NCBI GenBank assembly: GCA_010365215.1
Contig: JAAFGT010000055.1
Location: forward strand, 1-53,053
DNA: 53,053 bases
DNA from: Acidipila sp.
Lineage (GTDB): Bacteria; Acidobacteriota; Terriglobia; Acidiferrales; UBA7541
Direction: 5' to 3'
The notes below the pieces were generated by a model. The model was not told the DNA's origin. It saw only the letters and a program-made list of their open reading frames with translations, and did no database searches. The position numbers and the translations under genes are program-made. Numbering within the stretch: position 1 is the first letter of the stretch; each line of letters opens with the position of its first letter. Shown here piece by piece: positions 38,286 through 47,504 of this stretch.

Positions 38286-38378
38286 TGGCGGAGAGGGTGG
38301 GATTCGAACCCACGAGCCCGGTTTTACCAGGCCACCCGCTTTCGAGGCGGGCTCCTTCAACCACTCGGACACCTCTCC
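38286..38378 (-). tRNA. tRNA-Ser (anticodon CGA)
   Basis: A 93-nt class II tRNA: acceptor GGAGAGG/CCTCTCC, D-arm with GAGTGGTTGAAGGA, anticodon stem CCCGC/GCGGG with loop CTCGAAA (anticodon CGA, codon UCG), a long variable arm, T-loop TTCGAAT, discriminator G and encoded CCA (38286-38288). It is intact, unlike the three derived repeats directly downstream of its 3' end. Confidence 0.95.
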
Positions 38379-38466
38379 GCGCGCTGCGAGGCTTGAGAAA
38401 AGCGTAACAGACGTACGAGGGCCCGACAAGTTGTCAAACGACAAGACGTCACGCGGCGCGACCCCA

Positions 38467-39642
38467 CTACGGGCGTTTCTTAGCCGGACGTTTGCCTGCA
38501 GCCGTGGCAGGAATGCCGGTAAGTTTTTCCTGAGCCGGTCCCTTGTAGGCGCTGTCGACCGAGGCCGCCTCAGCGAAGGCTGCGCGAGCGTCGGCCATGC
38601 GTTTCAAGTTGATGAGCGCAAAACCCATGCGGTACTGGTTGCGGGCGTAGCTGAAATTATCGGATTTCAGCAGCGGCGATGCAGTCTTGAACGCCTCGAC
38701 GGCCTGGGCATTCTGTTTCCGCTGCAAGCGCACCTGCCCGATGGACGACCACGCCAATCCCTGCTGCACCGACTTCTGTTGCGCCCACTGCGCATCGCTC
38801 AGTGTTTCGGTTTCGGTGCCCTCCGGCTTCGCGGCCTTGCCCAGCAGATCGAGCGCGCGGTGCGCATTTTCCTCGGCCTTGTCGAGATCGATGCCGCGCT
38901 CGCTCGCGTCGTCGGCAAGCAAAAGCAGCATGCCCACGTTCGCCGGATCGCGCGTAAGAATTTTTTGAGCGAACGCCTGCATTTTGCGATAGTCCTTAGC
39001 CTGCTGATACGCCGAGGCCGCGAGCGACTGCGCGTTGGCCGCGTACGGCGAATCGGTAAAGCCCGCGCCATAACGCTCGAGGAGCGCAGCCCGGCGCGCG
39101 GGGTCGGTTTGCTGATTCGCGGCTTGGAAAAGCGCGTATTGCACGTAATTTACATTTTCTTTGACCTCGGCCAGAGCCTCGGCCTGCCGTTTTTTCCACT
39201 GATCGGCTCCCATGCCTGCCGGCGCCGGGCGCGCTTTGAATCGCGCGACGATGTCCTGGAGGCGCTCGCCGTAGGTAAACATTTTTTCAGGATCTTTTTT
39301 CTCTTGCGCTATCTGGAACAGCTTTAAGGCCGTGGCAAAGCTGTCGGGATCGACGGCGAACATTTTGTCGCCCATGGCGAAAGCTTGATCGTAGTTTTTC
39401 TGGGAGGCGTATGCGGCGATGTAAAGTTCGTAAGCGGCGATGGCCATATCGCCTTTGCCATAGTCGGCCAGAAATTTATCGAGCAGCGCGATCTTCTGCC
39501 CAGGGTCAGTGGTCTCGTTGATCGTTCGCAGCGCTTTGTCTTCCGCGGACCCGGCGGAAACAATGATGTCCTTGCCGATCTGCGCCGCGGCAGCTTGACT
39601 AAGAAGGAGGGCCATCGTCAGGACGAAAATCACACGCCGCAT
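38467..39642 (-). CDS. Secreted TPR-repeat protein
   Basis: The 391-residue protein has a signal peptide (VIFVLTMALLLSQAAAAQ), then helix pairs typical of tetratricopeptide repeats: AIAAYELYIAAYASQKNYDQAFAMGDKMFAVDP, SLAASAYQQAKDYRKMQAFAQKILTRDPANV, AWSSIGQVRLQRKQNAQAVEAFKTASPLL, YRMGFALINLKRMADARAAFAEAASVD, and a Lys/Pro-rich tail. TPR proteins scaffold protein complexes; the partner is not known. GGAGG lies before the ATG. It is followed downstream by tRNA-Ser and lies next to a small membrane-protein gene on the same strand. Confidence 0.85.
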   Translation of the reverse strand: MRRVIFVLTMALLLSQAAAAQIGKDIIVSAGSAEDKALRTINETTDPGQKIALLDKFLADYGKGDMAIAAYELYIAAYASQKNYDQAFAMGDKMFAVDPDSFATALKLFQIAQEKKDPEKMFTYGERLQDIVARFKARPAPAGMGADQWKKRQAEALAEVKENVNYVQYALFQAANQQTDPARRAALLERYGAGFTDSPYAANAQSLAASAYQQAKDYRKMQAFAQKILTRDPANVGMLLLLADDASERGIDLDKAEENAHRALDLLGKAAKPEGTETETLSDAQWAQQKSVQQGLAWSSIGQVRLQRKQNAQAVEAFKTASPLLKSDNFSYARNQYRMGFALINLKRMADARAAFAEAASVDSAYKGPAQEKLTGIPATAAGKRPAKKRP

Positions 39643-39672
39643 AAGCTACCTCCGAAAATTCTTACCAGGCGA

Positions 39673-39891
39673 TCACGGCTGCAGGCTTTCTTTCTTGCCA
39701 CCCAGACCGAGCATGGCGCGAACCACGCAGAATCCGATCAAGCCTTCTACCAGCACGGCGGCTCCAATGATAACCAACACATCCCGAGTGAGCCCCGGAG
39801 CAGCATAAAAGATTCCCCAAATGACTAGCACGCTGCCGGCAATGATATAGCCGAGCCGCAAGGGCCCGGCGAGGTTGGGTGGAGGGTTCAT
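39673..39891 (-). CDS. Small DUF2892-like membrane protein
   Basis: The 72-residue product (from ATG 39891; an ATG at 39903 is an alternative) has two hydrophobic helices, LGYIIAGSVLVIWGIFYAAPG and DVLVIIGAAVLVEGLIGFCVVRAMLG. The arrangement N-L-A-G-P-L-R-L-G...LTRDVLVIIGAAVLVEGLIGFC resembles YgaP-type DUF2892 proteins, which often neighbour rhodanese or thiol-redox genes, not seen here. The gene is divergent from the M1 peptidase gene and precedes the TPR gene by 30 bp. Longer frames reading into the divergent gene are shadows. Confidence 0.6.
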   Translation of the reverse strand: MNPPPNLAGPLRLGYIIAGSVLVIWGIFYAAPGLTRDVLVIIGAAVLVEGLIGFCVVRAMLGLGGKKESLQP

Positions 39892-40012
39892 ATCTGGGAG
39901 CATCTTAGGGGAACGGCGACCTCGTGCGCAAATTAAAACTCGGCGCGTAAGGCCCACCCTGCCTTCATGAATCACGATGGTAGTATGGAAGATTGTTGGG
40001 AGGATCGATCGA

Positions 40013-42535
40013 ATGGCAATGCTTCCGGTTTTCGCGGCTGCACGTTGCGTCCAGCGCAGGTGGCCAAGAACAATTCTGCGGTTAACGCCAAGCCGGTGCC
40101 TGTTCTTCCTCATACTCCTTGCACCCGGCGCTCTCCGAGCCGATGAACCGTATGGCAGAGACTGCAGCTACCAGCTTCAACACGCACAGATCAGCGTGCG
40201 ATTCAGCGTCGAGCAGAAAAAAATATTTGGCGAAGTGACCCATCGCATTGTGGCGCTGAGGGATGGGCTCAATCGCATCGATCTCGATTCCGTGAATCTG
40301 AACATCGAGTCTGTTACGGTGAACGGAACGGCCGTTAAATTCGAAATAACGCCGACCAAGCTGCTGATCCCGCTTCTTCCGCCGGCGCATGCCGGCCAGA
40401 CCAGCGAGGTCACCATCCGCTACGACGGGCGCCCGCGACGCGGACTCTACTTCGTTTTACCGGACAAGGACTACCCAACACGTCCCGCGCAAATCTGGAC
40501 GCAGGGCGAAGCCGAGGATACGCGCTACTACATTCCCATTTACGATTACCCCAACAATCGGCTGACCACTGAAACGTTCATCACCGTGCCCGCAAGCTGG
40601 CAGACGGTTTCAAACGGCCGGCTCGCCGCGACCAGCGACGCCGGCGGGGGACAGAAGACCTGGCACTGGGTGCAGACGCTGCCGCTTTCCAGCTACTTGA
40701 TCTCAATCGTCGCCGGGGAACTCGACCGCGAGGAGGAGAGCTGGAAGGGAAAGCCGCTAACCTACTTTGTGCCGCGCGGATTGGGGGAGCGCATCGCCCC
40801 CACATTTTCGCGAACCCGGGCGATGCTGGATTTTTTTTCCGAAACGCTCGGCGTGGCCTACCCGTGGGATAAATACGCGCAAGTGGATGTAGACGATTTT
40901 GTAGTGGGTGGAATGGAAAACACCAGCGCGACGACGCTGACTTCCAGTTCGCTGCTTCATCCGCGTATCGCTGCCGAAATTCATGAGGGTTCGGATGCCC
41001 TGCTCTCCCATGAGCTGGCCCATCAGTGGTTCGGCGATCTGGTAACTTGCCGGGACTGGGGAAACCTGTGGCTCAACGAAGGCCTGGCCACCGCTTTCGA
41101 ATATTTCTGGGAAGAGAAACAATACGGCGCTGACGACTTCGCCTACACGGTATTCCTCAGGGGACGCACGTGGATGCTCGAGAGAAAAATGTTCCCGGTG
41201 CCGATTGTTTCGCGTAATTTCACCGACACCACGGAATACACGGAAAATATTTATACCAAGGCCGGCCTGGTGCTGGTGATGTTGCGCAACGAACTGGGAC
41301 CGGCAGATTTCTACCGTGGTCTGAAACACTACCTGGAAAAATACCGCGGCGAGAATGTGGTGACCGCCGATCTGCAGAAGGCCCTGGAGGAAGCCACCGG
41401 GCGCAATGTGGATCGTTTTTTTGAGCAGTGGATCTATCGCGCCGGCGCACCGGAATTTGAGGTGACCGAAACGTACGACGAAATGACGCGCCAGCTCAAA
41501 CTCGGCGTTCGCCAGACACAGAAAATTGAGGGCGATGTCCGGCTATTTCGTGTGCCCGTCGAAGTGGAAGTCACCACCTCAACCGGTAGCAAGAGTTACC
41601 CCATCCTGATTTCCAAAGCGCAGGAGGAGTTCACGTTTGCCGTTGACGCGCGGCCGGTGATGGTGCTGTTTGACCGCGGCAATAAGATTCTAAAAAGCGC
41701 CAATTTCAAGAAAACCTGGCAGGAGTGGGTCTACCAACTGGCGCACGCCGCGACGGTGCCCGACCGCGCTGCGGCCGCTGACGCGCTGCGTGGATTCCGC
41801 GACAACCCGGATGTAGTCGGCGCGCTCGGCGACGCCGCGCAACACGATGCTTTCTGGGGCGTGCGCGCAGAAGCTCTCGAAGCGCTGGGACGTATCGGCA
41901 GCCCGGGAGCGCGGGATCGCGTGCTGGCGGCGATCGACGGCCAGCAGCCATGGACGCGCCGCGTCGCTGTGCAGCAGCTGGGATACTTCCACGATGACGG
42001 CGCCATCGCCGCGCGGCTCGAAAAAATATTCCGCGAAGAGCAGACTTTTCTGGTGCGCGAGGCGGTGCTGGATTCGCTGGCGCAGTTAAAATCAAAAAAC
42101 GCCTTCGACGTGTTGCGCGCTGCATTGCAGATGGATTCGCCGGACGATCGCCTGCGTGCCACGGCGCTGAACGGCCTCGGGAGTTTAGGCGACGATCGCG
42201 GCGTCTCCCTGGCGATCGAATGGTCGGGCCCGGGTAAACCCCTGGAATCCCGGCCGGCAGCCATACGCGCGCTCGGCCGGGTGGGAAGAAAAAGTAAACA
42301 GCTCACCTCGCGGCTTATCGGATATCTGGCGGAGCCGGTGTTCGATGTCCGCGAAGCCGCCATGCAAGCGTTAGGCGAACGCGGAGACCCAGAAGCTGCC
42401 GGCCCTATCGAGGCGCTGGCGCGGAGCGGTGAACTCTACGAAACGTCGCGCATCGAAGCGGAGCGCATCGTCAAAATGTTGCGGGGTTCGGAAGATAAAT
42501 CACCGCAGGCTGGCTCCGCGTCACCAACACCCTAG
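40013..42535 (+). CDS. Secreted M1-family aminopeptidase with C-terminal HEAT repeats
   Basis: The 840-residue protein starts at ATG 40013 with GGGAGG 9 nt upstream. After a long signal region (CLFFLILLAPGALRADE) comes the M1 fold: GGMEN (299-303) for substrate amino-group binding, H333-E-L-A-H337 and the third zinc ligand E356 in LWLNEGLAT, with a downstream Tyr (ENIYTKAGLVL). Residues about 590-830 form HEAT repeats (RAAAADALRGFRDNPDVVGAL, VRAEALEALGRIG, VREAVLDSLAQL, VREAAMQALGERGD). The catalytic residues are intact, so it should cleave N-terminal residues of peptides in the periplasm. The HEAT tail may bind a partner. Confidence 0.92.
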   Translation: MAMLPVFAAARCVQRRWPRTILRLTPSRCLFFLILLAPGALRADEPYGRDCSYQLQHAQISVRFSVEQKKIFGEVTHRIVALRDGLNRIDLDSVNLNIESVTVNGTAVKFEITPTKLLIPLLPPAHAGQTSEVTIRYDGRPRRGLYFVLPDKDYPTRPAQIWTQGEAEDTRYYIPIYDYPNNRLTTETFITVPASWQTVSNGRLAATSDAGGGQKTWHWVQTLPLSSYLISIVAGELDREEESWKGKPLTYFVPRGLGERIAPTFSRTRAMLDFFSETLGVAYPWDKYAQVDVDDFVVGGMENTSATTLTSSSLLHPRIAAEIHEGSDALLSHELAHQWFGDLVTCRDWGNLWLNEGLATAFEYFWEEKQYGADDFAYTVFLRGRTWMLERKMFPVPIVSRNFTDTTEYTENIYTKAGLVLVMLRNELGPADFYRGLKHYLEKYRGENVVTADLQKALEEATGRNVDRFFEQWIYRAGAPEFEVTETYDEMTRQLKLGVRQTQKIEGDVRLFRVPVEVEVTTSTGSKSYPILISKAQEEFTFAVDARPVMVLFDRGNKILKSANFKKTWQEWVYQLAHAATVPDRAAAADALRGFRDNPDVVGALGDAAQHDAFWGVRAEALEALGRIGSPGARDRVLAAIDGQQPWTRRVAVQQLGYFHDDGAIAARLEKIFREEQTFLVREAVLDSLAQLKSKNAFDVLRAALQMDSPDDRLRATALNGLGSLGDDRGVSLAIEWSGPGKPLESRPAAIRALGRVGRKSKQLTSRLIGYLAEPVFDVREAAMQALGERGDPEAAGPIEALARSGELYETSRIEAERIVKMLRGSEDKSPQAGSASPTP

Positions 42536-42570
42536 AAAGGCGGCGTGGCCCAGAACATGCAAGACAAAAA

Positions 42571-42606
42571 AAAGCCTGCGGGAGCAAAAACGCGCCCGCA
42601 GGCTTT
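42571..42606. terminator. Bidirectional terminator between convergent genes
   Basis: AAAGCCTGCGGG and CCCGCAGGCTTT form a perfect 12-bp stem with a 12-nt loop, flanked by A-rich sequence on the left. It serves both the M1 peptidase and the BNR-like gene. Confidence 0.85.
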
Positions 42607-42622
42607 CTAATTCAGCGCTGGA

Positions 42623-44302
42623 TTACCACTTAATGTCTTGCGTCCAGATTTGCTGGCTGGCGCCGTCTCGCGTATCGGTCCAGGCGGCATGCACTACGCC
42701 GTCAATTCCAGCCACGAGTTGGACATAATCTCCAAAGAACCCGCATCCGGGGAACCCGATGCACGGATTGAAGGAAACATCGTTGACGGCGCTCTGCTTG
42801 GGAAACGTTTTGCCGCCATCGGTGGACTTCCCCACGAAATAATCTACTTTGGTATTGAAAGGATCGTTGCGGTTATCGTACCAGCCCACATAAACCGCGC
42901 CCCCGGGCGTTGTCGTAGCCCAGGCGAAGAAGTGGTCTTTCCCGTTTCGCGGACGATCGTTATTGACGCGGTGAATCGAGGAGGCGCCAGTGGCAGTGTG
43001 GACCACGGCCAGGTAAACGCTGGGAGTTTGCTCGGGGCGTCCGGTTCCCACTTGATTGGCCGAAAAGGCGCAATAGGCTGTGTTGCCGTGGATGCCGCAG
43101 CCCGGTGCTTCCGCTCCGAACGAACGGAAACCCCAGTTGAAATTGTTGAGGCCGTTGAAGGTGAAGCTGGCAACCGGCTTGGCCGAAACCACCCAGTTGC
43201 TGCCCACCAATGTGGATTCCCACATGTTGGTCTGCGGATTGGTAAAATCATCGAAGAAAATGTGCGGAGTTCCGCTGCTGTCGATCACCATGCTGGAGAA
43301 TTGAGTATTCGATAGAGAACCGCTGACCAGCGCAGGAGCGGAAAATGGCAGCCCCGGCCCTGCGGAATGCGCTTCCAAAATCACGGACGAAAACCCGGGG
43401 ATGCTGGTGGCCGAGCCGTCAGAACAACCGGTGGAGACCAGGCAAAACAGCGTGTAATAAACATACGTGGTGCCATCTGTCGATGTGCCGGAATTGTCCG
43501 TAGTGATCAAAGGCTTATCGAGCGTGGCATCGCACGTGAACAAAGGTCCGAAGAGCTGGCCGTTGCACGGCTGATCATCGATGGGGATCGGAAGCAGATC
43601 GGCGTACGTGCCGTTGGCGAAGCCCGGTGCCAGCTCGATTTCAGTGTCGTTATTGAAGTAATTGTTGCCGAAATCGAAAATGAGATTACCTGAGATGGTA
43701 GACAGGTAGCTGTGGCCTATGCTGTCGAAGGACACTCCCGGGTCACTCTGGAAGTTCCCAGGAAGAAAACCGGTCGAGGGATGGGCTCCGCCAACCATGG
43801 AATCGTCTGTCCAAACGGTTCCGCCATTTGTAGAGACATGGAAAAACTGGTGGTCAAAGTTCATGCGGAAGTCGTTGGACATCACCACATAATTTTGCCC
43901 GCTGGTAGGGTCGGTCGCCGACGCGATCTCGGACTTGGGCCAGGGATTGCGGTCTTGATTGACCAGAACGTTTGTAAACGGCGCGCTTGCGACAGTGCTC
44001 TTCCCTAGCAGGGCCGCATTTGCTTGGCTCTTCTTTAGAGCTTGGGCGCCGCCTTTGGGCAGCTCCGCGCCTTCACGATCAAAAGGCGCCTTGTGAGTTG
44101 ACTGAACCCACTTGACGAAGGAATCCAGATCCTTGAAGGGCTTATTCTGAGCGGCGGCGAGCGGCGCCCAAACAAAAGAAGCTAACAGCAGTAGCCCGGC
44201 AGCGCCGAGCACAATGGGACTTCCAAGTCTACGATTTGAAGACGGATGCTTCACAGTATTAGGACTAGTGAAGGAATGGTTTTGCCACTCGCAGTTGTTC
44301 AT
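42623..44302 (-). CDS. Secreted sialidase/BNR-like beta-propeller protein
   Basis: This 559-residue protein has a long signal region (VLGAAGLLLLASFVWAPLAAAQ). The rest has propeller blades with Asp-box-like turns (STNGGTVWTDD, STDGGKTFPKQ), DGVVHAAWTDTRDG and GAVYVGWYDNRND, as in exo-alpha-sialidase-like and BNR-repeat proteins. Six cysteines probably form disulfides. The catalytic Arg triad of true sialidases is not evident, so I do not call an enzyme. AGGAG precedes the ATG. It is monocistronic between a terminator and an intergenic gap. Confidence 0.75.
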   Translation of the reverse strand: MNNCEWQNHSFTSPNTVKHPSSNRRLGSPIVLGAAGLLLLASFVWAPLAAAQNKPFKDLDSFVKWVQSTHKAPFDREGAELPKGGAQALKKSQANAALLGKSTVASAPFTNVLVNQDRNPWPKSEIASATDPTSGQNYVVMSNDFRMNFDHQFFHVSTNGGTVWTDDSMVGGAHPSTGFLPGNFQSDPGVSFDSIGHSYLSTISGNLIFDFGNNYFNNDTEIELAPGFANGTYADLLPIPIDDQPCNGQLFGPLFTCDATLDKPLITTDNSGTSTDGTTYVYYTLFCLVSTGCSDGSATSIPGFSSVILEAHSAGPGLPFSAPALVSGSLSNTQFSSMVIDSSGTPHIFFDDFTNPQTNMWESTLVGSNWVVSAKPVASFTFNGLNNFNWGFRSFGAEAPGCGIHGNTAYCAFSANQVGTGRPEQTPSVYLAVVHTATGASSIHRVNNDRPRNGKDHFFAWATTTPGGAVYVGWYDNRNDPFNTKVDYFVGKSTDGGKTFPKQSAVNDVSFNPCIGFPGCGFFGDYVQLVAGIDGVVHAAWTDTRDGASQQIWTQDIKW

Positions 44303-44480
44303 TCGTTCTCCTTTTCGCTAGGCGGTGAGGGAAAACTGATTCTGGGGCGGATTATTCGCCTGCCAAGGGGCGTTGTCAACCACAAGGGACAGTAGGGCGA
44401 GAGTACGGCCGTCGATGAAAAGAGAAGACGAAAATCCGGGCGGCCCTCCACGGTAGACCTGTGGCGTGACACCTGCCGCG

Positions 44481-45809
44481 TCACGGCCTGAGCAGTAAAA
44501 TCCGCAGGTCGCGCAGGTTATTTCCGGTTGGCCCGGTAACAATCGTGTCGCCGAGCCGTTCGAAAAAACTGTAGGCGTCGCTCTGCTGGAAGTAATCGCT
44601 AGGGTCCAGACCTAGCGCGCGAGCGCGTGCAAGAGTAGTACCGTCGGCCACGGCGCCGGCTGCGGGGCTATTACCGTCAACGCCGTCTGTGCCCGCGCTC
44701 AGTACGGCGATGGGTTGGGCAGAAATTTTCTCCACGCAAGCCAAAACAAAAGCCGAATTTCGTCCGCCGATTCCCTTGCCCATGACCGGACTGGAAACCT
44801 CGCCGTCGGCAATAACGCACACCGGGCGCCCGGGCTGCCATGAGCCGAGCGCGCGAAGCTGCGCCAACAGAAAATCAACCGCCTTCGCAACCGGCCAGTC
44901 GTCGGTGGTGTTGTCGCAGATGGTATAAAAGCCTGCAGCCTCGGCGATTCGATGCGCCTGATGAAACAGTTCGTGCATCCCCAGCACCAGCGAAAAACGG
45001 GCGCGCGCGAATGCCGCGTCGCCGGCCTTGGGAGTTTCCGGCAGAGCGCGCGCCTCGAGGCGTGAGCGCAATCCCGGCGCGAGCTTCGGCGCCAGCGAAT
45101 ATTCCGCGGCGATGCGGTAGACATCTTCCACCGTCGTGGGGTCAGGCAAAGTGGGACCCGAGCACAGCGCGGACTCGCGGCCGGGCGGCACATCGCTCAC
45201 GCCCAGCGCAATTTTGAGCGCGCGCGGTGCCGCTGCCGCCAGGCGGCCCCCCTTGACCGCCGAGAAGTGTTTACGTACCGCATTCATTTCGTCGATCGGC
45301 GCGCCACAGGTAACCAGCCCACGATGCATCGCTTGCATGTCCTCCAGGCTGACGTCTGCAAAGAGCGGCTGCTCGACCAGCGCGGAGCCGCCGCCGGAAA
45401 GCAGAAAAAATACCAAGGTGCGCTCGTCGCAAGACGCAAGGAGTTGCAAGATTTCCCGGCCCGCGGAAAAGCTGCCATCGTCGGGAACCGGGTGACCCGC
45501 TACGATGGTTCGCAGGCCCGGCAGATCGCGCGGCGGCGGCGCCGAAACCACCATCACTCCTTCGCAGGGAAACTCGTCCCCCAGCACGCTCAGCATGCCC
45601 TCGGCCATCGCGAAACCCGCCTTCCCGATGACCACCATACGCAGTTTCGAAAACGCGGCAAGATCGGCGCAGATGTTTTCGGGATGGTCCCCGAGCAGAT
45701 CCAGGCGCGAGCCGGAGCGCAGGAGATTGCGCGTCAGCGCCGCACGGATATCCACGCCATTGAGAGTGGCGTGAAAAATTTCTCGACAGGAGTTGGAAAG
45801 ATCGGTCAT
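44481..45809 (-). CDS. gckA: Glycerate 2-kinase (MOFRL/GckA family)
   Basis: The 442-residue protein shows the glycerate-kinase type II pattern: MVVIGKAGFAMAEG, LVFFLLSGGGSALVEQP, EMNAVRKHFSAVKGGRLA, LGVSDVPPGRESALCSGPT, VMGKGIGGRNSAFVLA and VLSAGTDGVDGNSPAAGAVAD (MOFRL domain at the C-terminus). It makes 2-phosphoglycerate from glycerate and ATP in the cytosol. Together with the dehydrogenase at 46372-47358 it would carry carbon from glycolate oxidation into glycolysis. It is last of three minus-strand genes, 40 bp after glcG. Confidence 0.92.
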   Translation of the reverse strand: MTDLSNSCREIFHATLNGVDIRAALTRNLLRSGSRLDLLGDHPENICADLAAFSKLRMVVIGKAGFAMAEGMLSVLGDEFPCEGVMVVSAPPPRDLPGLRTIVAGHPVPDDGSFSAGREILQLLASCDERTLVFFLLSGGGSALVEQPLFADVSLEDMQAMHRGLVTCGAPIDEMNAVRKHFSAVKGGRLAAAAPRALKIALGVSDVPPGRESALCSGPTLPDPTTVEDVYRIAAEYSLAPKLAPGLRSRLEARALPETPKAGDAAFARARFSLVLGMHELFHQAHRIAEAAGFYTICDNTTDDWPVAKAVDFLLAQLRALGSWQPGRPVCVIADGEVSSPVMGKGIGGRNSAFVLACVEKISAQPIAVLSAGTDGVDGNSPAAGAVADGTTLARARALGLDPSDYFQQSDAYSFFERLGDTIVTGPTGNNLRDLRILLLRP

Positions 45810-45849
45810 AGCGGCGGAGTGATGATAGGGACGTTCAGTTCAGTTTAGT

Positions 45850-46302
45850 TCAGGTCTTCTTATCCGTGGCACAGGCGGCAGCGAGCGCTTCCACCCCGGC
45901 GCGCGCAACGTCCGTGTCCTGGTCCTCGCTTCCGTTGCTTACACCAATAGCGCCTACCGTCTGGTCGTTCACTGTCAATGGCAGCCCTCCGCGCAGAGGC
46001 GTCTGCCGGGCACCGCTGCCGATTGCCAGCCCCAATGAAACGCGAAGATTTTCGTGACCGTCTTGCATCACCGGGCCGGTGGGCTGGCGGCGGATAGCGG
46101 CGCAGTGCGCTTTATTAATCGCGATGTCTATGGATGAAAGTTTAGCGCCGTCCATGCGGATAAATGCGAAGAGGTGCCCGCCGTCATCGACGATGGCTAT
46201 GTCCATGGGCACGCCAACGGCAAGAGCGCGCGCTTCGGCGGCGTCCAGAGCGACGCGCGCGCCTTCAAGTGTCAGCTTCGGGGCTTGATACGTTCTGGGC
46301 AT
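45850..46302 (-). CDS. glcG: GlcG/HbpS-family protein
   Basis: The 150-residue protein carries the GlcG pattern: LTLEGARVALDAAEARA, PMDIAIVDDGGHLFAFIRMDGAKLSSIDIAINKAHCAA, RGGLPLTVNDQTVGAIGVSNGSEDQDTDVARAGVEAL. The family includes GlcG of glycolate operons and heme-binding HbpS; biochemical function is unclear. Its location between glycerate kinase and the dehydrogenase, opposite glcDEF, supports a role in glycolate use. No signal peptide is present. Confidence 0.9.
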   Translation of the reverse strand: MPRTYQAPKLTLEGARVALDAAEARALAVGVPMDIAIVDDGGHLFAFIRMDGAKLSSIDIAINKAHCAAIRRQPTGPVMQDGHENLRVSLGLAIGSGARQTPLRGGLPLTVNDQTVGAIGVSNGSEDQDTDVARAGVEALAAACATDKKT

Positions 46303-46371
46303 CCGGTCGACTCACGTCAAACGCAAACTCACCTGAAACTCACGGCGAACTCACTTCAAGCCCGCTTCCCT

Positions 46372-47358
46372 TCAACTCTTCGCAGCGAGCACGTCGGGAT
46401 TCAGAATGTTTGGCGGGCGGCGGCCATCAAACAACGCCACCACATTTTCTGCCGCCATGCAGGCCATCTTCGTCCGCGTCTCCAGCGACGCGCTGGCGAT
46501 GTGAGGCGCCAGCACTACGTCCTTGCGCGCGATCAGTCCCGGATGCACCTGCGGTTCGCGCTCGTAAACATCGAGGGCAGCTCCAGCAATCTTTTTCGCC
46601 TCGAGCGCGGCCACCAGAGCGGCTTCATCCACCACCGGCCCGCGTGAGGTGTTAATGATATAGGCGGTCGCCTTCATTTTAGAGAGCGTGGCGGTAGAAA
46701 TCAGGTGGTGCGTATCCGGCAGCAGCGGAACGTGGAGGGAGATGAAGTCAGCGACGGCGAATAATGCGTCGCGATCGATGAATTCGGCATGCAGCTCTTC
46801 CTCGACTTCGCGAGGCGCGCGCACCGCGTCGGAATAAAGCACACGCATCTTAAAACCAATCGCGCGACGCGCCACCGCCCGGCCGATGCGCCCGAAACCG
46901 ACTACGCCCAGCGTCTTGCCGGAGACATCGCCGCCGCAGAGCTGATCGAGGTCCCAACCCTTCCACTGGCCGGAGCGTATTAACTGTTCGCCTTCGCCGA
47001 TGCGGCGCGCGACGGCCATGAGGAGCGCCCAAGCAAAATCGGCAGTGGTCTCGTCGAGGACTCCAGGAGTGTTGCTGGCGGCCACGCCGCGCCGGGTGCA
47101 AGCTGCAACGTCGATGTTGTCGTAGCCCACGGCCACGTTAGCGACCATTCGTAGAGTAGGCGCGGCGGCCAAAAGCTCGTCGTCTACTTTTTCGGTGAGC
47201 AAGCAGACCATGGCATCCCGTCCGGCGGCGCGGGCCAGCAGTTCCGCGCGCGGGATACGCTCGGGATTTTTCCAGTAGTCCATGTCGCAAGGTGCATCGA
47301 GGATGGTCCGGGCAGCAGGAAATAGCGGGTGGGTGGAAAGGACTTTCGGTCTGGGCAT
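46372..47358 (-). CDS. D-2-hydroxyacid dehydrogenase (glyoxylate/hydroxypyruvate reductase)
   Basis: The 328-residue protein has the D-isomer dehydrogenase fold: NVAVGYDNIDVAACTRRGVAASNTPGVLDETTADFAWALL, the NAD(P) motif GVVGFGRIGRAVARRA (GxGxxG), ISLHVPLLPDTHHLIS, INTSRGPVVDE, GAALDVYEREP, and the catalytic His in LAPHIASAS. This matches GhrB/GRHPR-type enzymes that reduce glyoxylate and hydroxypyruvate to glycolate and glycerate. AGGAAACC precedes ATG. It is the first gene of the leftward glycerate operon and diverges from glcD. Confidence 0.9.
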   Translation of the reverse strand: MPRPKVLSTHPLFPAARTILDAPCDMDYWKNPERIPRAELLARAAGRDAMVCLLTEKVDDELLAAAPTLRMVANVAVGYDNIDVAACTRRGVAASNTPGVLDETTADFAWALLMAVARRIGEGEQLIRSGQWKGWDLDQLCGGDVSGKTLGVVGFGRIGRAVARRAIGFKMRVLYSDAVRAPREVEEELHAEFIDRDALFAVADFISLHVPLLPDTHHLISTATLSKMKATAYIINTSRGPVVDEAALVAALEAKKIAGAALDVYEREPQVHPGLIARKDVVLAPHIASASLETRTKMACMAAENVVALFDGRRPPNILNPDVLAAKS

Positions 47359-47450
47359 GGTTTCCTCGAAGCTGCGGCCGCATCGCCTCCGACGGTCGAC
47401 GCCAAGTTACACAGGCCCGGGGCGAGTGTCAACGCGCGAGGGGCCTTCCG

Positions 47451-47479
47451 TTGACGCCCGGTTCGACGCTGGCTATAGT
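47451..47479 (+). promoter_or_regulatory. Promoter of glcDEF
   Basis: TTGACG (47451-47456), 17-nt spacer, TATAGT (47474-47479), both one base off consensus. The predicted start near 47486 lies about 19 nt before ATG 47505. Confidence 0.7.
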
Positions 47480-47504
47480 GGCCTCGAGTGAGTGCTTTCA
47501 TTCC

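Noticed and set aside
37925-38444. Long minus-strand frames with repeated VGSNPTLSA-like peptides
   Set aside because: They are translations of tRNA-Ser and its 99-bp derivatives; the periodicity comes from the DNA repeat, and all frames stay open for the same reason.
46310-46366. Repeated ACTCAC units between glcG and the dehydrogenase gene as an operator array
   Set aside because: Spacing is irregular (about 10-18 bp), and the stretch is short and lies inside an operon; too weak to claim.
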